Part shown: positions 1 to 10,800 of the stretch, piece by piece | Numbering within the stretch: position 1 is the first letter of the stretch | Layout of the letters: each line of letters starts with the position of its first letter | The notes under the pieces: generated by a model | What the model was told of the DNA's origin: nothing | The model's input: only the letters and a program-made list of their open reading frames with translations | Databases searched by the model: none | Program-made: the position numbers and the translations under genes | From: Nyssa sinensis | Taxonomy: Eukaryota; Streptophyta; Magnoliopsida; Cornales; Nyssaceae | Assembly: GCA_008638375.1 (NCBI GenBank) | Contig: CM018035.1 | Coordinates: forward strand, 27,944,307 to 28,008,306 | Direction of reading: 5' to 3' | DNA: 64,000 nt

Positions 1-545
1 AACCGTTTCTTTCGCAGTTTCTTCCTAAATTCCTATTTTTCTCCCTAGAACAATATTCTACCATCAAAACCAAGCATTGAACAACTCTAAATAAAAGCTA
101 GAAAAAAATTATAGAGAATAAGAAATTGAGTTTTACCTTTTGTGGCTGTTCTTCTGCTCTCCATTTCTTCCTAAATTCCTAGTTTTCTCCCTGGATTAAG
201 GTTTACACAATTAAAACAAAGCTTATGCAAGTTAAACACGAAAACCCGAAATCGAAACTCACTGTAACTAAAATTTCAACTTACTTCACGGTTGCTTCCT
301 TTCCTCTCTTTTTCTCCTTCTTCTTCCTCTTCTCCTTCTCTCCTCCTGGTTCTCTTCTGCACTCTGGCCCCTCTCAGTTTCCTTCTATTTTTTTCTTTTT
401 CTCTTCTTTGCGTTTTTTTTTTCTTCCTTCACACATGCAAAATCCCAGTTATTATAACTGCCCCCTCTCTCTCTCTCATTGACCCTTCATTTTTCATCTT
501 CCGTAACCCCCCACCCCTACCCTTAATTTGGAGGTTACAATATAC

Positions 546-576
<31 letters not shown>

Positions 577-894
577 TATACAGCCCACCCTATAATTATT
601 GATATATATATATATATATCTATATATATACACCTATATACACACACACACATATATCTATTTTCCATATATATATATATTCTAATTTTTATTTTTATTT
701 ATTTCTATTTTAGTTTTATTTTATTTTATTTCATTTTAAATTTTATTTTTATTTATTATTAATTTTTTTGATATTCGTTCCTGACTTGCTTGGGCATCGC
801 CCGGCATCATCCATATAGTCAAAACTATTGAGATGCCAAAATCGTTCATTTCATTCGATATCGTAACATAAGGCCTTATTGGCTCGGGTTTACA
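1..894 (-). repeat. LTR fragment of the large solo-LTR family, cut by the left window edge
   Basis: A pyrimidine-rich stretch is followed by an AT/CA microsatellite, then by a segment resembling the right end of the LTRs that end at 51307 and 55707 (a 'gacttgctYgggYRt' block, then a GGGTTTACA-like terminus at 890-894). The order of blocks matches those minus-oriented LTRs, so I read this as the U3 end of another copy on the minus strand. The match was made by eye and is diverged. No target duplication can be checked because the other end lies outside the window. Confidence 0.42.
539..690. repeat. AT/CA microsatellite block
   Basis: Runs of TA alternate with CA runs over about 150 bp. Similar blocks occur at the corresponding place in the other large LTRs of the window, so it is probably part of the LTR. 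Open frames through it on both strands are low-complexity artefacts. Confidence 0.9.
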
Positions 895-1840
895 TGGCTT
901 GCTTGATTACAAGTAGTGAGCTAGTGATGGTTTTCATTTGTGTAAGCCCACTCCTTGTGAGATAAAGACCGGAGTGTTCTCAAAGGATCCTAGTTAGTGG
1001 AATAGAAAATCATAGACTAATCCTACGTCTAACATAGACTATCGAACATAAATCGACATATAAGGGAGGGTCAATGTTTATGCCAAATGCAATGGCATAG
1101 AGAAGTCGTGCCATCTTAGCCGTGCGATGTGTGACATAACTCATGGGAAAAATAGAAGCAGACACAAATCTATGTAATAGCCTAATCTGCCCCAAACTAG
1201 GTTAGAACTAGTGAGGTCAACCAATGTAAGAATAACCTCTCTTGAACCATCCCAGTAACCAACCGATAATCCAAACCTAAAGGGACCTAATTTGAATTGA
1301 GCCCAGCCCAAATCATGAAAAAACCTATAGATCCAGCCCATACCACCCAGCCGTCTTCATTATTTTCAAGCCCAACATTCATTAAACCCAATTCCCTTAT
1401 TTGAATCCAAGCCCAACCCTTTATTTGAAGTCCAACCTATTTCACCATTAACAGTAGCGAGCCAAATCGAGCCGAGCCATCTCAGCCGAGCCAACCGTCC
1501 TAAGTTGCCGCCGCCACCACCACCACCACCATTCTCTTTGAAAATTTCTAATCAGTACCATATTTAATTTGATGGGTAAGTAAATTTTGCAAGAAGGTCC
1601 TTAATTAAACCTTTATTTTTTTGAGCCTTGTTAAAACCCTTACTTGCCTTTGATTTTTGCTATAACACTGCCGGCCTTGCCTTTAACCATACCATGTTGC
1701 ATTAGATCTATTATTATTCTTTTCTTTTAAACTTTCAATTTTTGTTTTTATACATATTGTGGTAGTTTATAATTTAATTTACTTAGGCAATTTTAAGGCA
1801 TATATCGACATATTCCTTTCTTACGTTCCTTTCTTTTTCT
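895..1840. other. No gene seen; repeat-like sequence before a chromovirus remnant
   Basis: No coding similarity is recognised. It contains a short CCACCA-type trinucleotide run at about 1505-1532 and ends in AT-rich sequence leading to a (GAAA)n tract at about 1873-1897. By position it could be LTR or leader of the chromovirus remnant that follows, but no LTR boundary could be fixed. Confidence 0.4.
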
Positions 1841-3265
1841 TAGTTTGCTTTGCCAAGAAATAAAAAAAAAAAAAGAAAGAAAGAAAGAAAGAAAGGAAGA
1901 ACAAAACTCCACAAAAAGTCTAATCTTCATTCCATGAGGCAAAGATTCGAATCTGTCAGAAGGGATATAATGGACTTTTCTAGGTCAATGCAACCATGGG
2001 ATCATCGTCTTAATAGGTATCCTAGATTTGATAGGGAGGTCACCGCTAGACCCATTCATCCACATAGTAGGTATTAGGATAGGTATCTTAGGCATTCCAC
2101 TTGGGAATATCGTTTTGATTCGCCTAGAACTCAACATTATGAAGTGTGGTCCAATCCAATTGTTGTTCCTAGCCCTGTTACCAATAATTTTAACTTTGTT
2201 AAATTCTCATTGATGAGAGTTTCCCTATAAATGTGGTTTCTGCATCGGGCATCAAAAGAGGAAACCTTGAGATTAAACCACATCCACAACTCGATGAGGT
2301 AATTTGGATAATAATTCTACTTTCCTAATCTTAGAAAGGTGTTTAGTGCCAATTATAATGGGTGATTTATATTATGAAAATGTCTGGTGTGATGTCTAAC
2401 CCATTAATGTTGGCCATGTCCTTGGATAGAAGAATTTAGAGCGTTTAAAGTGAGAAAATTCATATAAAATTTAGTACAAGGGCAAATCTATCTTGCTAAA
2501 GCCGCCAAAATCTAAAGATTAAGATAGAGAACCAAGCTCCAAGTCCAAAGAAATGATTTGATTCTAGTCCAAAGAAAGACTTGATGCTTCAGGCAGTTCC
2601 TCTTTGTTCATGAGTAGAAATGGTTGGCTCACTAGAGGTCACTAATGTGTCCAAAGATTGACGAGAAGAGTTACCAAAGGAACTAACTGATGATTTACAT
2701 CCACTAGGGATTGCTCCATGTCACTGATTTAATCCTTATCTCACAGTTGTATAATGGTTCACATCAACAAATGATTTCTGTGATGCATAATGAATTGAAT
2801 TGTCAAAAAGATGAACTCTTACAAAAAGATTCTGTTTGTGATAGTCCCGGTCCAAGCATTGTTCATGTTCCCTTTAGTCCCAGGACAGATAAAACTTTGG
2901 ACTCCAACAATGCCCTTGATCAAATCAGAACCACACGGAAAGTTTTAATCCTCGATAAGTTTCTTTCTGAGAGCATTTGTTGGTTCATCTCTCTCAAATC
3001 TAGTGACCTTGTTCCTTTATCTTCTAATTCTTATCCTCAATCAATTGGTAGAGTTTCTTCACCGGTGCAGTCTTATCTCTTTTGCCCAGCAACTTCATGC
3101 TTTTAACGCCGATATACGCTGTAAAATTGTTTTGGGTAATGAAAATTATACACTTGCAAAATTGCGAAACAAGAAACATGAACTTTATGAGAAACTACCC
3201 TACCATAATTCATGTTCTCCCATCTGTTCAAACCTCAGACCTTAATTGCCTTGTCCCTACATTGG
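1841..3265 (+). pseudogene. Collapsed Ty3/gypsy chromovirus polyprotein (gag, protease end, RT start, integrase C-terminus)
   Basis: Pieces of a chromovirus gag-pol can be read in order, in different frames. A basic gag-like N-terminus lies at about 1850-2080. The end of the protease domain lies at about 2260-2450 (IKPHPQL, then VWCDV followed by VGHVLG, which in intact elements leads into the GRPW motif). A stretch resembling the region just before RT follows at about 2710-2930 (ELLQKD followed by P...D.T). An integrase C-terminal segment lies at about 3080-3210 (FAQQLHAFNADIRCKI, NENY). Most of RT, RNase H and the integrase core are missing, so this copy collapsed by internal deletions. It lies inside the intron upstream of the kinase DFG exon. 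Individual blocks are diverged; their order is the main support. Confidence 0.6.
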
Positions 3266-3563
3266 ACCTTCATGCAAGTTTCTTTGACTTATCATGGGAT
3301 ATGGTTATTAATGTGGATTTTCATATGAAGAATGTGTTTCCTTACCGAGGCAGCTTTGAGCCTCTGATGTTACGTACGGGGTACAAGTGTTTAGACAGAT
3401 GTGATTACTTCTGCACCTTCGTGCAAGTTTATTTGACTTATTATGGGATGTGGTTATTAATGTGGATTTTCATATGAAGAATGTGTTTCCTTACCGAGGC
3501 AGCTTTGAGCCTCTGATGTTACGTACAGGGTACAAGTGTTTAGACAGATGTGATTACTTCTGC
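3266..3563 (+). repeat. 149-bp tandem duplication in the chromovirus integrase tail
   Basis: Two near-identical units (3266-3414 and 3415-3563) follow each other. Both start ACCTTCRTGCAAGTTT and end at GATTACTTCTGC. Each encodes VFPYRGSFEPLMLRTG, which resembles the PYRG(T/S)FEP segment near the end of chromovirus integrases. The few differences between the copies suggest a fairly recent duplication inside an old pseudogene. Confidence 0.88.
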
Positions 3564-4686
3564 TGCAGGATCGATAGTTGTGTTTTCATGATTTTCTTCA
3601 CAGACCATTGATTAGTCTGTGGATGTTTTTGAGCTTTAGAGCCTGACCCTCGTTCAAACTTGCTGGAGTCAAATTCTTCTCAGCTAGGGAGAAATGATAG
3701 GGAATAGGAAGGACCTTACAAGCTAATCATAGGATTTGTCTATAAAAGGGATGATTATAATTGGAAAACTCAGTTTTTGGAATGAATTAATAATTTTCTC
3801 TCGTCTTGGTGCAGATTCCAATGTTTTCTCCCTTGGTGTGGATGCCTAGTGTTCTATTTCCCTTGGGTGTGAATTCTTAAGGTTGTTCCGCATCACGCCA
3901 CCATACTAGTTGAACCTTTAGTAACATTTTGGCTTAGCTTGAACTGTCCACCATCAATGAATCTGGATAGTCATGGTAGATTTTAAGGATGTGGCAAAAA
4001 CTTGCACAACCTCTTGTGATGTCTGCATTTGTAATGTGTTTTCATGATAGGTTCCATTTCCTTTTATTTAATGCGTGTATCATATATCATACGACGAGCA
4101 TTAGGATTAGGGTTCGTAATTGGTTCATAAATTTATTGTTGGGGAAAAAAAACATGAAATATTATTCCACCTTGCACTGGGTTTGAGTCATATGAGCAAT
4201 AGAAGCTTGCTCCTATTGATTTGGCCATTGGCTCAGCTGTTTGTTCGGGCAGTGTTAACTGTCCGTTAGACTTAAGGTTCCTTGTCTAGGCCACTAAGGC
4301 AAAATCCTGAGTATTCCCTTAACTACTTCCATTAGTTCCTATAGCTGTTTGTCACTTTGTTATTTTGAAGTTACGACAGTGTGCTGTTTCAGCCTGTTTG
4401 TGTTTATCAAATAATATTTAGTTCAATACAATTGTTTTATCTCCATACGAATTTTCTTCTGCACTGAATTTCTTTTCTTACCTTTTTTTTTCCAATAATT
4501 TTATGTTGATTTTTTTTCGGTTTCATGTGCTAATCTTTATCTGTCGGTGTATTTGTTTTAAGTTTCAAGCATTTTTTAATTCATGCTCATGTGGACTCTA
4601 TCCTGGTCGGATCATTATATATATGGTTGGTTCCTATTTAAGTCATGTCTTTATGGTCAAACTTATAAAATTCTTTTCGTGTGCAG
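3564..4686 (+). other. Intron sequence upstream of the kinase DFG exon; nothing else seen
   Basis: The stretch ends in a T-rich tract and TGTGCAG acceptor at 4681-4686. I looked here for the preceding kinase exon (catalytic-loop HRDLKPDN and the HIK segment that precedes LTDFG in this family) and did not find it, so that exon must lie left of the window. Confidence 0.6.
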
Positions 4687-4882
4687 TTGACAGACTTTGG
4701 GCTTTCGAAGGTTGGTCTCATCAACAGCACTGATGATTTATCTGGTCCTGCAGTTACTGGGACATCTCTGCTGGGAGAAGATGAACCTCAGCTATCAGTA
4801 TCTGAGGAAAGGCGGAAGAAACGATCTGCTGTGGGTACACCTGACTATTTGGCACCTGAGATTCTTTTAGGAACAGGACATG
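4687..4882 (+). CDS. IREH1-like: Kinase exon A: DFG motif to activation segment
   Basis: It starts after TGTGCAG with LTDFGLSK and ends in GTGHG split in phase 1 before GTTTGT. It carries the magnesium-binding DFG, the family-specific insert, a basic ERRKKR stretch and GTPDYLAPE. Its last 42 bases and the donor are duplicated just downstream. Confidence 0.94.
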
Positions 4883-7800
4883 GTTTGTATAGATTTTTTC
4901 CTCTTTTCATGATCATCTTTAGTTCAATTATTTTTCTTACTCCTGTTTATTTGGCACCTGATATTCTTTTAGGAGCATGACATGGTTTGTATAGGTTTTT
5001 TTCTCTTTTCATGATCATCCAGTTCAATTATTTTTCTTACTCTTAACTTTAGAATAAACTTAAGGTGTTGTTGGAACTTGGAAGGGAATATTTTTTTTTT
5101 CCTTAAAGCATAAGAAAGCTTAATCCAAAATATTATGGTGAAAAATGTTCATTGGGTGCTATTATTGTTTTTATTGTTGGTTTAAGTTAATGAAATTAAC
5201 TCGTAAATTTAAAGCCGTATGGGCCCTCAATGGTCAATCTCTTATATATTATTTGCTAAGGTGGTACCTTTAATTTTTGAATCACTTTTTAGAGTATTAG
5301 AATTCATCATGTTGTGCTACTGTTCTCTTCAGGCACAACTGCGGATTGGTGGTCAGTTGGTGTTATTCTTTTTGAACTAATTGTTGGCATTCCGCCTTTC
5401 AATGCGGAACATCCTCAGGTTACTATATTGTTTTTGAATCCATGCAAAATTCCTTTTATTTTTTATGACTTCACCTCGCACTCATTGCAGTTATATTTTT
5501 AATTTTTATTGTTTTGCTATCAAAAACTCATGATTAGGATATATAATGAGTGGTGGATGTGTTTTTTATTTTTTAATTATTTCTACTAAAATTTAATCCT
5601 GTTCTGTAAATTTATTGTCTCGGGATTTTTATATAGTAGTTCTGAATATCCATTATTATCCACACACGCACATATAAATGTATATACATATATGCATGTA
5701 GAGCAAAAGAAACTAAAATTTGTCATCACCATAGCCTCTTCATCTTCAATATCCCTCTCTCTCTCTCCCCATATTTTCTTCAATCTTCACCTTCACTCTC
5801 ATTTTCTCTTCGAACCAGGATTACTTGAAGGAGCTTTCAATGAAAGATTTAGGGTTCAATTTCTTCAATGAGATGTTAGGAATTCAGAGCTGTTTGTAAG
5901 TGTTTGCAGAGTTAAAAAACAATCAGTTTTGTCTCAAGGAGCCCTTTATCCTGATTGAAAAGGCTTAGTTTGTCTTTCATTGTTTCAATTAGGGGGCTCG
6001 GTCTCATTGCAAAGATTGTTACATCTTATGGGAGAGGACTCTCATCTTGGAGTCTTGCACTATCACTTTGATATTTACTATATTCCTGTATTGGTTTAAT
6101 ATATCACCTCAGTCCTTACTGTGACCAAGACAACTTCAGCATCTCGTCTGAGTCTTGTTTGAGACTTTGAACCATGATTCAATATGGTTTTCTTAGGCCT
6201 AACTCTTGAAGACCTGATGAATAAAAAATTTGGATTCCAAATGTGAGAAGCTTATGCATTGGCAAAAATAAAATTATTGAATGACCCTGATAATTACATA
6301 ATCTTATTACCATCATTGGTGTCCTTATAATAATTGCTATTTAAGCTTGATAGTTATAGACCATGCCCCACACTTTAGCCAGCTTCAGCGTGATTGGTCG
6401 TGACATTCATCTTATTTTTTAATCAATGCTTACTCCTTTATTCTGATTAAACATTCAGTTGTTGAGGTGTCTTTGGCATTGATTGGAACCTTATTTAGGA
6501 TTCTTAGGAAAATAATTGCATTCTTAACTGAAAAAAAAGAGAGTGCGGCCAAGTTGCTAATTTTGTTCTGCTAGTTCTAATTTATGAGAGATCATGAGAG
6601 GTGGTTACCAAAATAGTTAAGGTGGGGAGTGCTAGTGAGTCCCTGCATTTTAAACAATGGGCTGATTATCTGAAAGGTGTTGGGTGCACCCCTTTGGTGC
6701 TTTCTGATGAATAATTTACAAATCAAAAAAGAAAAAAAAACCTGAAAAGGTTTAGTTGGCAATAATACCAGTTTGGTTTCACTTGATGGATTTGAACAGC
6801 CATGTGAGACTAGAATACGAGTAAGAAAACTTGGAAAGACAAACTCAGACAGTGAATTGTTTAAGGGAAGGTAATAGTGACCAGAGGTGGTAAAAACATC
6901 GTTCAATTGATTATGCCGGTTATGGTTTCAGAGATGAAAAGGATTACGTTGATGAGGAAGCCCAATCTATGCAAACATTGGGTTGCTAATATCGTGGTGA
7001 TGTTGATTAAGGTAATGAAGAATAGACAAAGTTAAATATTGTAATGCAAGATGCAATCTATATTTACCAATTACTTAATACCCTAGTGATTTGTGTAGCA
7101 GATTGTGCATTCCAGAACATGTTATGCTTTTGTTTCAGATCACTAAAATTAATGTTCCAAATTATCTTCTAATTTATTCCCTTAATTTCTTTTGAAGAGT
7201 GAAAAAAGGAATCATCATTGTAACATTAAAGCTCACATACACAGCACATCTTTGCTTCATTGCTTTTGCATGTTACTTCAACCGTATCCCTGTTGCGCCA
7301 CATTTTAGACCATATGGCATCCCCATTTCCATTCTCCAATCAATAATGGTGAGTACTTGGGTTAACATTGATGTGGACCTAGATTGCATGGTTGAATACT
7401 TGCGGCTACCTTGAACATGTTGCCCCTATCACTGGTGCTGTCTTTCATGCCTGTTCCTTCACAGGAGTTGTCTCTGGCATGGACTTTTTTTGATGTTGTA
7501 TATCGAATTTTTGTTTTTTGGCTTAGAAAATGTATCTGTTCGAGTATTTTCCATTTTACTTCACTAATGACAATGAGCGTTGGAATGTTGAGCCTCCGAC
7601 GAAATGTTTGGAATTGTTATACTCTTGTTGGTAAAATGCATATCCGTCTTTTGTGAAAGTGGTGTGTGCTATGTAGTGTAGTGTGAAGTGTTATATTTTC
7701 ATATACTTGGAGAATCTTGTTGATAATGCCATGGTTTCCTAAAGATAGATACTTTAGCAATCAGAAGCAATTGATGGGAACGAGTGTGTCTTTAAGAATT

Positions 7801-10800
7801 TCAAAAACTTGGGAGATTGTATTTACACACACACACATATAGGCATGTATGTATATTTAATCTAATTTATTGAGAGGGAAAAATCAATTAGAGAATAATC
7901 TATATTTTCTGACAGTAAACTAATGAAATATTTATATAATATTATTTAAAATAAAATTATCTAGATAGAGGTAGTTATATTTTATGAAGAATAATTTCTT
8001 ATAAAAAAAAATATTTTATGAAGAATAATTGAAAAATAATTCTTTCCATGAACCTAAAATAGGAAACAATGATTATTTATTTGCTTAAAATGTTTTATAC
8101 TTAATTTTGCAAAATGAGATTTTTATAGTAGAGGGGTCAAATGGGCGCCAATTGGTCATTTTGCACTTATTATTTGCCGATGAAATTTTTTTTTTTTTGG
8201 TGGGGTGGAGGATCATCAGCTTAGATATTTTTGTTGTGTTTTGAGGCGGTCTTGGGCCTTCGAGTGAATTTTGGAAAGAGTGAGTTGATTCCTATGGGTG
8301 ATGTCGATAATTTGGCATTGGTCGTAGGATGTTCAATTGGTTCTTTTCCAATTAAGTATTTGGGTTTTCCATTGGGTGTATCTTTTAAGTTGAGTGCAAT
8401 TTGGAATAGTGTGGTGGAGCGGTTTCAGTGTAGACTTGTAGGATGGAAGCGGTAGTATTTGTCTAAGGGAGGAAGGTTGACCCTAATTAAAAGTACGTTG
8501 GCAAGTTTGCCAACATGTCCTTGACGCAATGGTAAGGTTTGTTGGCACCAAAATGTCCATTCAATTTTGGCCGCAAAACTTAAAACAAAAGGAGAATCCA
8601 GTAAGCCATATAAGGGTTTGTAAAGAAGCCCATTAGCTAGCCTTGAACCATTCAAACAAGATAAAACGTTAAATTAAATTTCAAATCAAAATTTGAAGTT
8701 TAGATATGGATAAGCCTCTGTCTCTAAAAGAAATTTAAATTTAAATTGAAACAAACCCTATTGTCAGTGGCTATAAAAAGGCCTTCTTGGCGACAGTCTG
8801 GAGGACTTTTGGCCAGAGAGAGAGAAAAAGAGAGAACACTTTCGAAGCTTAGAGAGAGACATCTGAGTTAGCACTAGAAAGCTTGAGAAGTTCTTTTCAA
8901 GGTAACAAAATCCGAAAGGCCTAAAGCTTCAAAGTTCGAAGAACAAAGAGAACTAGGTAACTCCAAAGTCCCTTTCCATATCTTTGCTTCCTTTTTGATT
9001 TCTACTATCACCTTTTGTTAAGAAATGGAATTGTTCAAGTAAAGGATTCCAAACCCTTCTTCCATTTACAATCATATTGTAAAAAAGGGATCAAAATCTC
9101 ACCTGTAAATAAAATTTATTTATTTTTATAGCTATTGTTCTATTATATTCTTTTAACTTTTCTTTAAGAATCAGAGGTTTTCCCTTTGGGATGTAATTAA
9201 CGATTTGACATATGTTAGATTGGAGGTAATAATCCACAACCCAACTTAAAATTTTCGACAATTTGCCAATGAAAAATCTTGCAAGGTTTGCGAACATCGT
9301 GCGAAATTTGTGTCTAACAAATTTCTGGCATGCTTGGTGGGACCTGCCTTTCCTCCCATCTCTCAAAGAAGAAGAAAGAAACAGTAGCTTATATTAAAAT
9401 AGAAGGCATAAAACTTATTGATAGTATCCTTGGTGTTCAGGAATACCAAAATCATTGACGAGTGTCTGAAATACATGCTCGTCATTGGGAGGTCGTTGTC
9501 CCCTCCTCCGGAGAGGCCATGATCATGGAAGGATGTACTCCTTGCGTTGACGAATCCTACTACTCACCACGCTCCAGTTTGCAAAGGGGCTCAAGCACTT
9601 CAAAAAGTACTTGTTGTCCAAAGGGAAGCCTACATCATCCGCGGGGCTCCGGGACCCCAAAAGGCTCCTGTTGTCCATCAATGAACCTCTACTTACTGAG
9701 GCACACTAGGTCGCCAAAACACTCTAAACCATTTTTCAGATAGCTCGTCACCACTCCCACGGGGCTTAGGGACTCCAAACAGTCTCTGCTGCTTCGTAGA
9801 GGGGGCAAATCATCCACGGGGCTCTGGGATCCCAAAGGATTCCAGTTGTCCCTCAATGTACTTTGGAGCTCCAAAATGCTACAACTGTCTTTCAGAATGT
9901 TCACCATCCCTCCCTAGGGTCTTAAAGACTAAAGATAGTTTCTATTGTGTTGTAGGGAGGCCCAGTTATCCAAGGGGCTCTGGGACCCCAAAGAGTTTCA
10001 ATCGTTCCCCATCAGATGTATGCTCCTCATAGGACTCTGGAGCATAAAAATGCTCAAGTCATTTTCCAACAAACTTCCAATCCTTCCTTAAGGGCTTCAA
10101 GACTCCCATTAGTCCATGTTGTCCTAAGGGGAAGCTAGAGTAGTCACAAGGCTCTACGACCCGAAAGGGTTCCAGTTGTCTTTAGAAAGAATCATCAATC
10201 TCAAGGGGCTTCGAGACTTCAAATAGCCTCTGCTAGCTCGTAGGGAGGCCAAACTTTTGCCAAAAGATCCCAATGGTCCAACGAAGGAATCCTCGAGGGG
10301 CCCGGGATGCTGAAACGTCCCATATAAGGAAAATGTTGAAATTTTCTTGGAGTCTACTAGATGGCTTCCGTGGAATGCACGTCCACTAACGCCATCTCAA
10401 GCACCAAGATTCGAACCAAAGATCTTTGTGAAAGAAAAATCTCGGTTAGCACATCCTGCTTCCTTTGTTAACTCATAGGTGCACCCTTCGATAGATACCA
10501 GACATGAGTTGGATATTTTTCCAACCATGATCATTGGGACGCGTCTAGCGACACCCCCATCAAGGTCATCAAACTCCTAGAGGAGAAAACTGAGAAAGAA
10601 TAAGACAATAACTGAAGAGTCAGTAGTTGCGAACATCATATCGACTATTAAAATGCAGTGGTGGCTATAATGATGACGGAAGTAGAAAGGGAAGGATAAA
10701 GTTCACAGTCTCTGTAAGCACATGCCATGGAAGAGAAGATGTTAGCCTTGCAAAAATAATTGGTAACAAAGGAACAAGAGGTGGTTGCTATGATGGGTCA

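Noticed and set aside
292..762. Open frame of 156 codons at the left end
   Set aside because: It runs through pyrimidine-rich sequence and a TA/CA microsatellite; composition is low-complexity and no start context or domain is seen.
2711..3106. Open frame of 131 codons considered as an upstream kinase exon
   Set aside because: Its sequence does not resemble the IRE-family N-lobe or catalytic loop, and neighbouring pieces match a chromovirus polyprotein in order.
4943..5042. Second copy of the YLAPE region considered as an extra exon
   Set aside because: It is a tandem copy of the exon end with a stop (TGA 4978-4980) and no acceptor; the flanking intron is duplicated with it.
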